DNA from: Dasypus novemcinctus
Taxonomy: Eukaryota; Chordata; Mammalia; Cingulata; Dasypodidae
Length of the DNA: 64,000 nt
NCBI RefSeq assembly: GCF_030445035.2
Contig: NC_080683.1
Span: forward strand, 123,303,225-123,367,224
Reading direction: 5' to 3'
A program made the translations under genes and the position numbers. Positions 43,191 to 53,812 of this stretch are shown here, piece by piece. The notes below the pieces were generated by a model. That model saw only the letters and a program-made list of their open reading frames with translations, made no database searches and was not told where the DNA came from. Positions within the stretch are counted from its first letter, which is position 1, and every line of letters starts with the position of its first letter.

Positions 43191-45024
43191 TAGAACTTTT
43201 AGATCGAAGATGCTGTGACCTGCCGCCCCCGCGAGCCAATGAGTGAGGGTTCGGCATGGGCGTGAAGTGGAGCCCCTCTCCTGATCCCGGCAATTCTCCC
43301 TCACCCGGGAATAACCCCACTCCATAAGCTTGACCCCCCGTGACATAATGTGTGGGTTATGGCACGCCCCACTCCTCACCCCAAGAAATACCTGACTGAC
43401 CCAGGAATCAGCTGGAACACTCAGCGGTTTTCAACTGGGGATTTAAAATGTGCATGGAGCCTGCAGGGACCAAGGCCTCGGAGCTGCCTTGGCCACTGCC
43501 CTCCCCGAGGCTGGGTGGTCGGCTCTTCCCCGCCAGCCCGAGACTTCCTTGGCCACAGGGAATGTTCGCTGCTAAGATCTGCCCTACTGCAGGGGGGCAG
43601 AAGGCCGGCCGGGGGGCGTTCCCCACGCAGCAGGGTGGCAGGGTGGCAGGATCCCTCACCAACGCAGGCCTGCTCTCAGCAGCCGGTCTTATATTCCTGG
43701 CAGCTGGCCTGCCCTCTGAGGCCAGTTTTGTTCCGGTGTTACCTGAAGCAGGTGTTTTCCTGGCCCCACCTGCCGCTAACTTCCAGAATCTTAGTAAAAG
43801 CCCGCCCCTCCCGGGGGTGCTGGGCTCCCCATTTCGGCTGGACTCCCTGCGTTTGGCCCTGTTCGGGTGGTTCCTTCAGTCCTGAAAAAGGTAGTTTTGG
43901 CCACATGCCTCCTCCTTCCCCCAAAGCCTGCTCGACTCTGCGTTGTCCTCACTGCCTGGTGAGTCCGTGCAGCCGGGCCGGGATCGGCGCGCTGGCTTGT
44001 CCACAGGTGGGCTGCGCGTGGACCCCCTGGTGGGATTAACCCGCGGGCTCACAGGTCAGCTTGGCTCCCGGGCTTCGCAGGGGTCCTTCGGCCTGTCCAG
44101 GGCATCAGGGTCTTTAGAGCTTCTCCCACCGTGGTTCTCCTCCTCCAGGCCTGCCTGAGAGTCACCTGGGGTTCAGGTAGCAGCCCAGGGCCCGGCCGAG
44201 CCCGTGCACTGGGGGCTGCCCCCTCGGTGGGACGCGGCCGGCTGGGAGCAGAGGCCTCGCCGTCGCGGGGTGCTTCCGGCCTCGGGGTCCTGCCTGTCTC
44301 TGGTCCTGGAGCCTCCCGGCCCAGCGGGTGCTTGTCCGGCCTCCAGCCCTTGTCCACATCCAGTACCCGGAGACTCAGGAGCCTGGAGTGGAGTGGAGGA
44401 GCGGCCCTTGCCGACTATCCTTCTGGAACCCATTGAGGGCATTTTTAACTTAATTTGTCTTTTTTTTTTTGCTGTGCAGTGCATTTGGTCTTCAGGTAAT
44501 CCAGAAGTCCTAAGTCTCTTAGAAAAGTAGGCCCCACCTGGAATAGCCAACTCTGTTTTTTTTGCTTCCCAGTTGAAAACTATGAGAAATGGCATTTCAT
44601 TGCTCATTGCCTAACTTCTTGGGCAATAATGTGCGTTTCAGCTCTTGAGAAGAGGGACCTGCCCTGTGGCTGGGCCCGGGGCGACAAGGGTGGCTCTTCT
44701 GTTTCACTTTCACGATGGCAGCGGTGCGCCTCTCACCTTGGGGTTTCGGTCTAATTTTCTATTCTGTTCCCCGGCCTGCTGGTTAGTGACACAGATCCGT
44801 CGAGCTGAGGGAAAGGAGGACGGCGTGAAGGCGGGACTCTGTCATATCAGTACACTCCCCCCCCACCCTGATTCCTGTAAATGGTGCTGGCGGCTGACCG
44901 TGCTGGTGGCTCTTCTACACACAAAGGCCCCTCACGAGTGTTCCTCAGTTCTCAGCAGCTCAGCAGAACAGCGGTAGTACACGCGCCGTACGTGCACCCG
45001 TGTGGTTGGTGTCTGCGTTTGCGT
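43191..45024. other. GC-rich DNA, no gene recognised
   Basis: Long overlapping frames on both strands (43350-44600) are Pro/Gly/Arg/Ser-rich without domain similarity. A T-run lies at 44460-44470. No convincing exon. Confidence 0.4.
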
Positions 45025-45115
45025 CGGGTGGATGAGGAAGGAGACAACGGAAGACGGAAGCGGCCACCCAAGACCACCCAGCTGGGAGGGCACGCGCCGC
45101 CGGGGCTGGGCTGGA
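45025..45115 (-). repeat. MIR fragment, antisense
   Basis: GGATGAGGAAGGAGACAACG followed by CCACCCAAGACCACCCAGCT and GCCGGGGCTGGG resembles the reversed MIR core. Confidence 0.4.
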
Positions 45116-45439
45116 GGAGGCGAGGTCAGCGTCGCAGGCCGGGTTTCCTGGAAGCAGACCTGAGGCTGAGGTCTGCAGACGGGCCTATGGGGAAATGCCC
45201 TGGGAGCCACACCTGGCCAGGAGAGAGGGAGGTCGGCCTGGCCAGGAGAGAGCGCGCCACAGGGGGCAAGGAGCGGAGGGTGGAGGCCCTGCGGAGAGGG
45301 TCCAGCACAGCCCACAGTCTGGGCAGGCGCCTCCTTTGGTGAATACAGTTTATATCAGAAAGGAGATGCTGTGAGACTGGCCTTGGCTACGAGACAAGGG
45401 CTGTCTTTTCAACAAAGAAAGATCTTTTGGTCTATCCAG
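45116..45439. other. No recognised feature
   Basis: GC-rich sequence with a direct repeat CTGGCCAGGAGAGAG at about 45213 and 45239. Nothing else identified. Confidence 0.4.
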
Positions 45440-46015
45440 TTCAAAACCCGTCAGTCCTTCTGGTACCGGATTCTGTCTAGGTTCCTGGCTGTGCTGCAGA
45501 AATGAATGTCAAGAGCCGGTCGGGTGAGTTAGGCCAGTTATTTATCAGGTAGGGAGGGAGGAAAAATGGGAGAAAATAACAGAGCAGGGGTCCCAGGTAG
45601 AGAGGAAGGGGGTGAAAAGGGATGAAGAGGGCTGATTGACAGGCTACGATTTCCCCTTTATAGATTATAAATCCCCAGGTTTACTTGTGTGGCCACGTGG
45701 CAGGGGAGAAATGGCGAGAGCAGCGCGCAGAGGGCAGGACAGGTCCAGAGGCTAGAGGGCAGGGCGCACGCTCGCTCAGGCCTCCTGGACTGCTTTGTAA
45801 CTGTTGATCACTCCACCCCTTTGCGAATGGCAGGGGAGGGGCTCCAGCTGCTTGCTGCTTTGTTTGATTACTCCCCCATCAATCCCGCGGGAGGCCCCAG
45901 TGATGAAGTCCCGAGGCAACACCGGGGCTTTTCTTTGCTCCCGGAAGAAGTCTTCATTATGGGCAGCAGAGTCTTGAGGTGGGGGTCCTCCAGCAGCCAT
46001 CCTGGGGCTTCCTGA
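45440..46015 (-). repeat. Solo-LTR-like element
   Basis: Read in reverse, a G/C-rich U3-like part (ACATCAGGAAGCCCCAGGAT ...) leads to a TATA-like CTATAAAGGGG (plus-strand 45653-45664). A polyadenylation-like CTGATAAATAAC and a U5-like end with CCGGTACCAGAAGG follow. The order of promoter, polyadenylation signal and short U5 fits an LTR. No internal region or target duplication was found, so ends and class are uncertain. Confidence 0.4.
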
Positions 46016-47599
46016 TGTCCACGTGGACTCTGCCGGGTTCCAGATCCGCCTGTTAATTCCCCGTCTTACTAGCCTGCTTCACTTCTCTACAGAATTCAGT
46101 GTTAGCGTCCTGAGCAGGTCCCCCGTGTTCGTGCGTGTCTGTGTGTGTCCACTCTGTGGGCACGCGTTGGCCAGGAGAGAACGAGACAGCGGCTCCTTCC
46201 ACTTACGAGTAAATAGATGTCAAGGCACAGAGAAGGAACTGTCTCTGGATCTCACTCAAGGGGCCATTGCCAGAAGTTAATTCGCTAGTATTTTAATATG
46301 TACTATAAAGTAAAAGCGAATAAACATAAAGCTCTGAGAAGTAGGAGCTGTCTCACAGCTTTTAGGAATCTGCTCGCTCTGGCCCAGGAAGGTGCCTGAC
46401 CCGTGTCCTTCGGGTTTTACTGTGGGGTCCAGGGCGAGGCGAGGCTCGGAGGCAGCGTCTGCTCTGACTGTGCCTCTTCTTCCCAGTTCACCAACTTGCT
46501 GGTTTTATAATCCTAGAACCCCCTGCAGATCGTCTCCCACAAAGGTGTTGGATTAAGTAACTAAATAAATACACCCAAGAAGAACATTGGAAGTAAGAGG
46601 GATCCTTGGTTTGAGAAAGTGGACAGACTGGGTATCTAGGGAGAACGTACTCCTCGGTTAAACTGACATCACCAGGCAAAAAAACTAAACTGAAAAACCA
46701 CACCAGGTGCCAACGTGGGCATATTTAACCCATTTAACCCACGGATGCCTACTCTAATTTCCAGGACTTCCAGCCATTCGGCTGATTGCAGGGAAGGTGG
46801 GGTCAGGGCACCTGAGGTCCCACTTAGTGGAGATCAGTGGAGGCAGGGAGTGCTCTTTGTGTCCCGTGTACAGGCAACTTAAGCATGCCCACACCCTGCA
46901 GGATCTCAAAACAGCATTGGTAATTCCCAACACAGAATTAAAAACCACAGTGGAAATGTAAGCCGAGCCCGAGATGACCAGATGATTTACCATGCCCTAC
47001 ACAGCTTTCCTCTCCTCCTTGGCAGAGTCCTTCATTTATTTCAAGTGTAACTTAATGTACGTTCTGCGTTTTTTATTTGATTTTACTGTGACTATTTCAC
47101 ATAAGGGATATATGAATGGTGAGAGAATAATTCTGGACATTTGTTCTTAAACTTTCTATTTTGTATAGTTTGAACTTTGGTCATTACTGTAGAGCAAGAA
47201 TTTAGCCATTGTGAATCCAATGGAACCCTTCATTAATGGCAAATCAGTTCAACTTCTTTATTTTCAAGAATTTGATATTTTGTTTATAAAAGGCTAGGGT
47301 GGTGAAATGAAATAGTTTCTCCCTTTAAAAATCCATAATCCTTTAGAGGATGTACCACATTCCTTAAAGAATGGAAATTACATTGTGAATGCATGGAAAA
47401 AGATTAACAGTTGGTAGAGCGAGATCCTGTTTGGTGAGTGTGTTTTTGTTGTTCAGCTGGAAATTTTCTCAAGTGGTTCACTGCTCTGTGTGAAACGCGG
47501 AGTGCGTGGTCGTTTTCTCCTTTCTGTTGACATCTGCATACCTAGACCCACCACTGTTAAGTGGATTAACACACAAGACGTATTACCATTTTTAATCTT
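46016..47599. other. No gene recognised
   Basis: Mixed, then AT-rich sequence. Short frames only; no repeat recognised with confidence. Confidence 0.4.
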
Positions 47600-48450
47600 T
47601 CCATCTAGTCCTTGTTTCTTTCATTTCTGGCAAAGTTAATAAGTCTAAAATAGTATCTTACCTTTAGTTTGTATTTATTTGATTAAGTAGCAGATGCTGA
47701 GCATCCTTTCCTATTTTATTGAGAATATTTTTTCTCCTGAGAATTGCTTTCTGTAAATTTAGGCCAGTATTTTATTATATTATTTTCTTAACAGTTGGGA
47801 TTGTCTCTTCATATACTATTGATTACTTACATAATGCCTATTATGGTTTGTGAAAATATTTTCTTCTACTCTCTGACTTTATTTCCTAATATTTGTTATT
47901 TTTTTGAGTTGTACAAAGATAATCAAATTTTATGTAGTCATATTTACTTATCTTTTTCTTTGAGATTTCTACTGCAACCTAAGATCTCATAGAAAGTTAT
48001 CGTTAACCAAAGTAATGATAAATATTCAGCTTTATTCCATTAGCATTCATGTTATCGTTTTTACATTTTTAATTCTTTGATGTTCCAGAAGCATATGTTA
48101 AGAGTTAGTATTAGGGAGAAATAAATTTTTTCTAGCCAGTTACATTAGCCTGGTTGCTTAATTCTTTCCTTCCCTTGTTATTTTCTGATGGTTTACTCAT
48201 ATATAATTGGTCTGTATCTTAATGGTCTATTTATCTGTAAATTTTATGCTCACAAATTACTGTGCTTTTACTTATTTTCTCCCATGTGTTGATGCCTGCT
48301 AGGACATCCCTCACTCACCATTGCTGTGTTCTTTTCCATTTATTTAAATGTTTTTATCACTTGTGATTTAGATTTATTTTAGAAGTCTTTCATTTTCAGA
48401 TTTAAAAAACAAAAACTCTGATGGAAATTTTAGATTTGGTGCAGTAAAAA
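47600..48450 (-). mobile_element. Very old L1, antisense
   Basis: TTGATTAAGTAGCAGATGCT, GAGCATCCTTTCCTATTTTA, TATGTAGTCATATTTACTTA and GGTCTATTTATCTGTAAATT fall in the order of the reversed L1ME-type 3' region, at low identity. Confidence 0.5.
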
Positions 48451-49913
48451 AAACTGACTGGGAGTGAATGTCAGATTCTACTTATAAATGTTAATTCTAA
48501 AGTGGAATCTGTAAAGAGATGTTTATCTGAGAAAGAGAGGAAGAGAAGCAAGCAGGCAGGACAGAGTTCCTGAAGTTCCCAGGTACCCCCTGGTGCTTCT
48601 GATTTCTGGATAGCTATTCTCTCTCTCCTCTCTGTCCCCTCTGTCCCCTTTCTTTCTCTCTGGCTTAGTTTTTAATTTTAGCAAAATTATACATGCATAT
48701 CATTAAAGAGCCAAATAGTCCTATAAAGCATTAAATGACAACGGAAGTCTCTGACCACTTCTCTTCCATTTTCCTCTGCCCATAGGAACCACGTTCAGCA
48801 ATTTTTCTGATTCTTTTTGTTTTTATCTGCATATCTCTAAGGAATATGCTTCTATTGCTATTTCTTATATATTTTTTCGGTTTTAAGCCTTATCTGTTGA
48901 CTCCCCTTATGAAGATGTCGATTGAGCTCCTTCTCGTCCCTGGGCCCGCAGCAGCGTGCCCTCTTCCTGTCTCCTTCGTCTCCCAGTGCTGCTTTATCAT
49001 AATTTGGGTTAGCTCAAAATTCAGTGCTTATACTTTCATGATTATGAAAATGCTAGTCACAGCTGAGCCATGTGTTTTTCCATGATTACTTTCCCGTCAC
49101 TGCAGAGTACATTTTTGCTTTCCTAAAGGTTAGTTGTCTTGTTGTTTGGTTAGCCTCACTTTCCTTACACTTGCAGCATACTCAGTCCCAAATTGTTGAA
49201 CTCTCTCAGGAAATTTTGCGCCGTCAGGTATCCTCCAGTCTCATCTTTCTGAAGAATCGTCTCCTGTGGTCTTATCACACCTTAGAGAGATGGCCTTTCA
49301 GTCAAGGGCACAGCTGTCATCTCGACGCTCCTTTGCCACCATCCAGGATGCCCTTTCCTGCTGTCTTACTTTGGATCCCATGTTAAGACTCTGTGTATCT
49401 CTTTTGCTTCACCTCCTTGTTTCCTGGGAATGCATTCCCCAGTCTCTTTCTGAGAATAAAAACTGGGGAGCTAAACATATTTGAGATTTTGAAAACCTGA
49501 AAAATGTCTTTATTCTACTTGTACATCTGATTGATAGTTTGGCTGGATATAGAATTCTGAATTCTGAGTTAGAAACATACTTTCCTCATAGTTGTAAAGC
49601 TTTGTTTCATTATTCTCAAGTTTCCAGTGTTGTAGTTTAGAAGCCTAAAGGCGTTGCAGCCTCTGAGGCTTTGTATGTGATGTAGATGAGCTGTTTCTCT
49701 CCTTCCCTTCCTCCTCCTACCCCTCAAGATTATAGGATGTCTTCTCTCTCCAGAACTACTATTACTCAGAATTAGACCTGCAGGACTTCTCTCAATTGGT
49801 TACATTTTCTCTGTTATTTTTAACCTCCTTTTTATTTCTTTCTGCTTTCTTGTAAAGGATAGTCCATTCTCCTGCTGGCTGGATATAGACCAGTGTCCTG
49901 GAAAGTAAGTAAA
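48451..49913 (-). mobile_element. Possible older LINE/LTR mosaic
   Basis: 48660-48860 (AATTATACATGCATATCATT ... ATCTGCATATCTCTAAGGAA) and 49495-49560 (AAATGTCTTTATTCTACTTG, TTGGCTGGATATAGAATTCT) resemble reversed old L1 segments. The rest is unassigned. Confidence 0.35.
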
Positions 49914-49924
49914 GAGGGCTTGGA

Positions 49925-50303
49925 GGGAAGCGGACTTGGCCCAGTGGTTAGGGTGTCCGTCTACCACATGGGAGGTCCGTGGTTCAAACCCCGGGCCTCC
50001 TTGACCCGTGGGGAGCTGGCCCATGCGCAGTGCTGATGCGCGCAAGGAGTGCCCTGCCACGCAGGGGTGTCCCCCGCGTAGGGGAGCCCCCACGCGCAAG
50101 GAGTGCACCCCGTAAGGAGAGCCGCCCAGCGCGAAAGAAAGTGCAGCCTGCCCAGAAATGGCGCCGCCCACACTTCCCCTGCTGCTGATGACAACAGAAG
50201 CGGACAAAGAAACAAGACGCAGCAAATAGACACAGAGAACAGACAACCAGGGGAGGAGGAGGGGATTAAATAAATAAATAAATCTTTAAAAAAAAAAAAA
50301 AAA
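49925..50303 (+). mobile_element. Full-length DAS SINE
   Basis: It starts GGGAAGCGGACTTGGCCCAG and has B-box GGTTCAAACCCC. The body runs through GAAAGTGCAGCCTGCCCAG to an (AAAT)n-poly-A tail. GAGGGCTTGGA (49914-49924) and GGGGGCTTGGA (about 50303-50313) form the target duplication. Confidence 0.93.
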
Positions 50304-50313
50304 GGGGGCTTGG

Positions 50314-51519
50314 AAGTCCAGCGTTCCTTCTGGAAGCGCTGAGCTGGCACTCTACCCCATCTAAATTCGGTTCTGTGAATCTGTTCAGTGATCCCATGTT
50401 CAGGACTGAGTCTCCTGCCAGAACGGGGCAGGTGACAGAGGACCTTCTCATCTTACAAAGGCTTCTGAGCAGACCCAGTTTGTCGTTGACCACCATCTTG
50501 TTTTCATAGACACCCAGCCCTTCTGACTGCTGAGCTTTCAGGTGTTTCATTTGTACCTTAGATTCTCTGCTGCCTTTCTCAGTGCTAGCTTAGGATTTAA
50601 CTTTCCTAAATCCTAAATCTTTGGGCCAGTTATCTCTTGTCCATATGCTTTTCGATGTCCAAACTCTCGTTGCTGCTCTCTTCTCTCCATTTTCTTAGTT
50701 GGCTTATCCCTTTTTAAAAGTCCCTTCAGAGAGGTTTTGTCATGGCCTAAAAGTAATGTCTGATCCTCCATTTTTAACCAGAATGTAGAAGATGTCTTTT
50801 AAAAATACAATCACTTCCCTAGGTGGAGTAATACGTCAAGGTACTAGCACATAAGAAGAGATAGATATCCCAGAAGAGCCATTTATTGCCTTAAAAAGTA
50901 GAGGCTGGAACACAGGACTGATGTCCAGGGGGTGAGTTTGAATTTGAATAGGGATACAGAGGGGAGGGGCCAGACTGCTTGGGGGCCTCCAGAAGGAAGG
51001 CGGGGCAGGAGACGCACCAGTGGAGGGCGGCGAGAGGGAAGCAGATGCCTCAGCGGTAACTGACAGCTGTTCCTGCTGCTGTTCCTGGAGGGGGTGTGTG
51101 TTTACCAGCATGAGAAAAACCTCAGTGTTACCTAGGAAAATGCTTCCGTTTGTTGGGAAGTCCATCCTGAAAATTAATCTCAGAGCTTAACTGAGACTAG
51201 CAATATTCTTCCCACTACCTGGAACTGGGGATCTGTTTGACTTTTAAACATGGGATTATTCTACCTTTGATGCCATAGCTGACCTCAGTTACTGAAATTC
51301 AGAAAGGTCTTGTAAATACAGAACCTGAAGGTGCACTCCCCACAGCCTTCAAAACTCTGTTTCTAAATGCGTGGTGAGCCTTCTCCCAGAGAGCTCATCA
51401 TGCGGAAGCTGCGCACGTCACTTCTGGTTTCAGCCCCGTCTCCGTTTTAAATGGCAGCATCAGAAATCTTATTTCAAGTTTTTAAAAATTTCAATTCTTT
51501 CTTATCCAAAAGAGTATTT
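50314..51519. other. No gene recognised
   Basis: Mixed sequence. The frame at 50836-51165 (minus) is open but has no recognisable domain. Confidence 0.4.
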
Positions 51520-51625
51520 TTAAAGGACTGGGACCATGTCTTTCTTGCTCCCCAAGCCAATGCCATTGTCTTACAGTAGCACATAGTAGGTACTCAATAA
51601 AAACTTGTTGCATGAACACATGAAT
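51520..51625 (+). repeat. L2 3' end
   Basis: GGACTGGGACCATGTCTTTC, then AGCACATAGTAGGTACTCAA, TAAAAACTTGTTGCATGAAC is the L2 terminal order. Confidence 0.6.
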
Positions 51626-51699
51626 TAAAGCCCCCCTCATCGAAGCCTGTGCAAACATGTTTCCTGAAATGTATGAACAAGGATATCAACCACATATTC

Positions 51700-52200
51700 T
51701 TGTTTAAAAAGTTAATTTATTTTTAAAGAAACTTTAGATTACATAAATGATACATAAAAAATATAGTGAAAAAATATATAGGGGATTCCCATATGCCCCA
51801 CTCCCTCCCCCTCCCGCACTTTCCCACATTAGCAACATCCTTCATTAGTGCGGTACGTTTGTTACAATTGCTGAACTCATATTGAAGCATTGCCACTAAC
51901 CATGGGTTACAGATTATAGTTTACACTCTGTCACGCACAATTTTGTAAGTAATGACAAAATATATAATGGCCTGTATCTGTCATTGCAGTGTCATGCAGG
52001 ACAATTCAGATGTCCTGAAAATGTCCCCATATTCTATCTGCTTTTTGCTCTCCCTCCCCTCAGAGCCTCTGGTGGCCACTGCCTTCATATCAGTGATACA
52101 GGTTCTTCCATTGCTAGGATAACAATAAGTCTGTAGTAGAACAATAGTAAGTCTGCTTTAGTCCATTGTTCATTCCCCAAAGCTGAAGATTTCAGAACAC
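51700..52200 (-). mobile_element. L1 3' UTR, antisense
   Basis: ACTTTAGATTACATAAATGA, GGGGATTCCCATATGCCCCA, then AGTGCGGTACGTTTGTTACA and GATGTCCTGAAAATGTCCCC match the reversed 3' end of a xenarthran-type L1. Confidence 0.65.
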
Positions 52201-52758
52201 ATATTTTTTATTACTTATTAACTATTTAACAAGTTTCTCAACTTGGTTTATAAGCCTATCAGATGGTATTATTTCTCTGTTGTTGCATATTTTAGCTAAT
52301 TGAATTGAGATATTCTAGTGTTACATTAAATCTAATCATAAATACACATTAGTAATTAAAAATTAAACATACTGTATTTAAAATTGTATGAATTTCATGG
52401 TTGGAGACTACACAGATACTAACAGTCTGTTAATGAGAGAACAAATGATGGTATTCTTTATGAAATTTCTACAATTGGACTAAAGGAAAGTTATCCTGAT
52501 TTCTATTAATCACATTACCAGTATCACTTCAAAGGAGTGACATCTCTTTTATCCAAAATAAAAACTCATGAGTAAAGGAAACATTTACATTCTTTTAAGA
52601 TTAAAAGGTCTGTATGACTTTTTTTCTTCGAACACCTATAGCCACTGCATCTATATAGCACTAAACAGTGCAGTTATTACCTGGAATCGTTTAAGTTGGT
52701 GTCAATTTATAAGAAATTTGATCAGTACTACCTCTTGGTTTGTTAGTTTTTTTTGTTT
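52201..52758. other. AT-rich sequence, unassigned
   Basis: No recognisable element or exon. Confidence 0.4.
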
Positions 52759-53163
52759 TAAGATTTATTTCTCCCCCTCCCTGCATTGTCAGCTCTCTGT
52801 GTCCATTTGCTGTGTGTTCTTCTGTGTCTGCTTGTCTTCTCATTAGGTGGCTCCAGGAACCAATCCTGGGACCTTCTGCAGTGGGAGAGAGGCGATCATT
52901 CTCTTGCGCCACCTCAGCTCCCTGGCCTGCTGCATCTCTTATTATCGCTCCTCTCTGTCTCTTTTTGTTGCGTCATCTTGCTGCATCAGCTCTCCACGTG
53001 GACCAGCACTCCTGCGTGGGGTAGCATTCCACGTGGGCCAGCTCTCCATGTGAGCCAGCTCAGCACATTGGCCAGCCTGCCTTCCCCAGGAGGCCCTGGC
53101 ATCGAACCCGGGACCTCCTATGTGGTAGACGGGCACCCAGTTGCTTGAGCCACATCCACTTCC
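52759..53163 (-). mobile_element. Dimeric DAS-type SINE
   Basis: Reversed, it has a first tRNA-like head (GGAAGTGGATGTGGCTCAAG, B-box GGTTCGATGCC), a linker with GAGCGATAATAAGAGATGCA and a second tRNA-like monomer (GAGGTGGCGCAAGAG, B-box GGATTGGTTCC). It ends in a GACACAGAAGAACACACAGC body and tail. TAGTTTT...GTTTT on both sides is the likely target duplication. The linker is the likely source of the 41-bp unit amplified at 21426-23022. Confidence 0.88.
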
Positions 53164-53175
53164 TAGTTTTGTTTT

Positions 53176-53727
53176 GCAAGGAGTTATTTTTTATTTCTCT
53201 TCCTTGCTAAGCATAATGTGAGATTTTCTCTTTGAAATAAAAATCCCCATTTGCTATCTTGGGCCTCTGTTTTCCAGGAAACGGAAGGGGTCTAACTCAT
53301 ACTCTGCTGAGGTTCTGGCTGAAGATAGGGTGTGAAATGCTGCCACCTGAGTTATAGAAAAAACGTAGGAACCGGTTATAAGACGGTCACTAGGTTTTCC
53401 AGGACAATTGAGGTCCCACGTTCCGCACGTGCTCCTAAGGACTCGTCTTTGTAGCATCTTGCATAAAGTACCGGGCGAAGCAGACTGGAGGCCACGTTCA
53501 GGCTGGGAACGGAAGCCATGCTCGACCCCTTTCTGCGCCCCGCATGCTTTCCCACACGCTCAGGTCCCGGCAGGACCCACGCCAGCTGGCTGAGGCACCC
53601 CCCATACGTCCCTTCTCCCAGTGGAAAGCTCAGTAACGGGTGGGGCAGGGGAGGGGTGGTGTTTACCTCCACGAGACGTTTATGGGGAAATGCTCCACGA
53701 TGCTTACAGAAGTAGAGTCGTTCATCT
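53176..53727. other. No gene recognised
   Basis: Mixed sequence, short frames on both strands. Confidence 0.4.
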
Positions 53728-53812
53728 GGGGAGCGGGTGTAGCTCAGGGGTTGAGCGCCTCCTTCCCGAGTACGAGGTCCCAGGTTTGATCCCTTGTAAC
53801 TCCTAAAAAAAA
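53728..53812 (+). mobile_element. Short DAS SINE (tRNA-Ala-like)
   Basis: GGGGAGCGGGTGTAGCTCAG, then a GGTTGAGCGCC D-arm region, CGAGGTCCCAGGTTTGATCC and a CTCCTAAAAAAAA end. The A box and B box of tRNA-Ala are clear, but the cloverleaf is mismatched and a poly-A tail follows, so it is a SINE and not a tRNA gene. Confidence 0.88.

Noticed and set aside
53728-53812. tRNA-Ala gene
   Set aside because: A and B boxes are present but the stems are mismatched and a poly-A tail follows; the same sequence recurs elsewhere as a short SINE.
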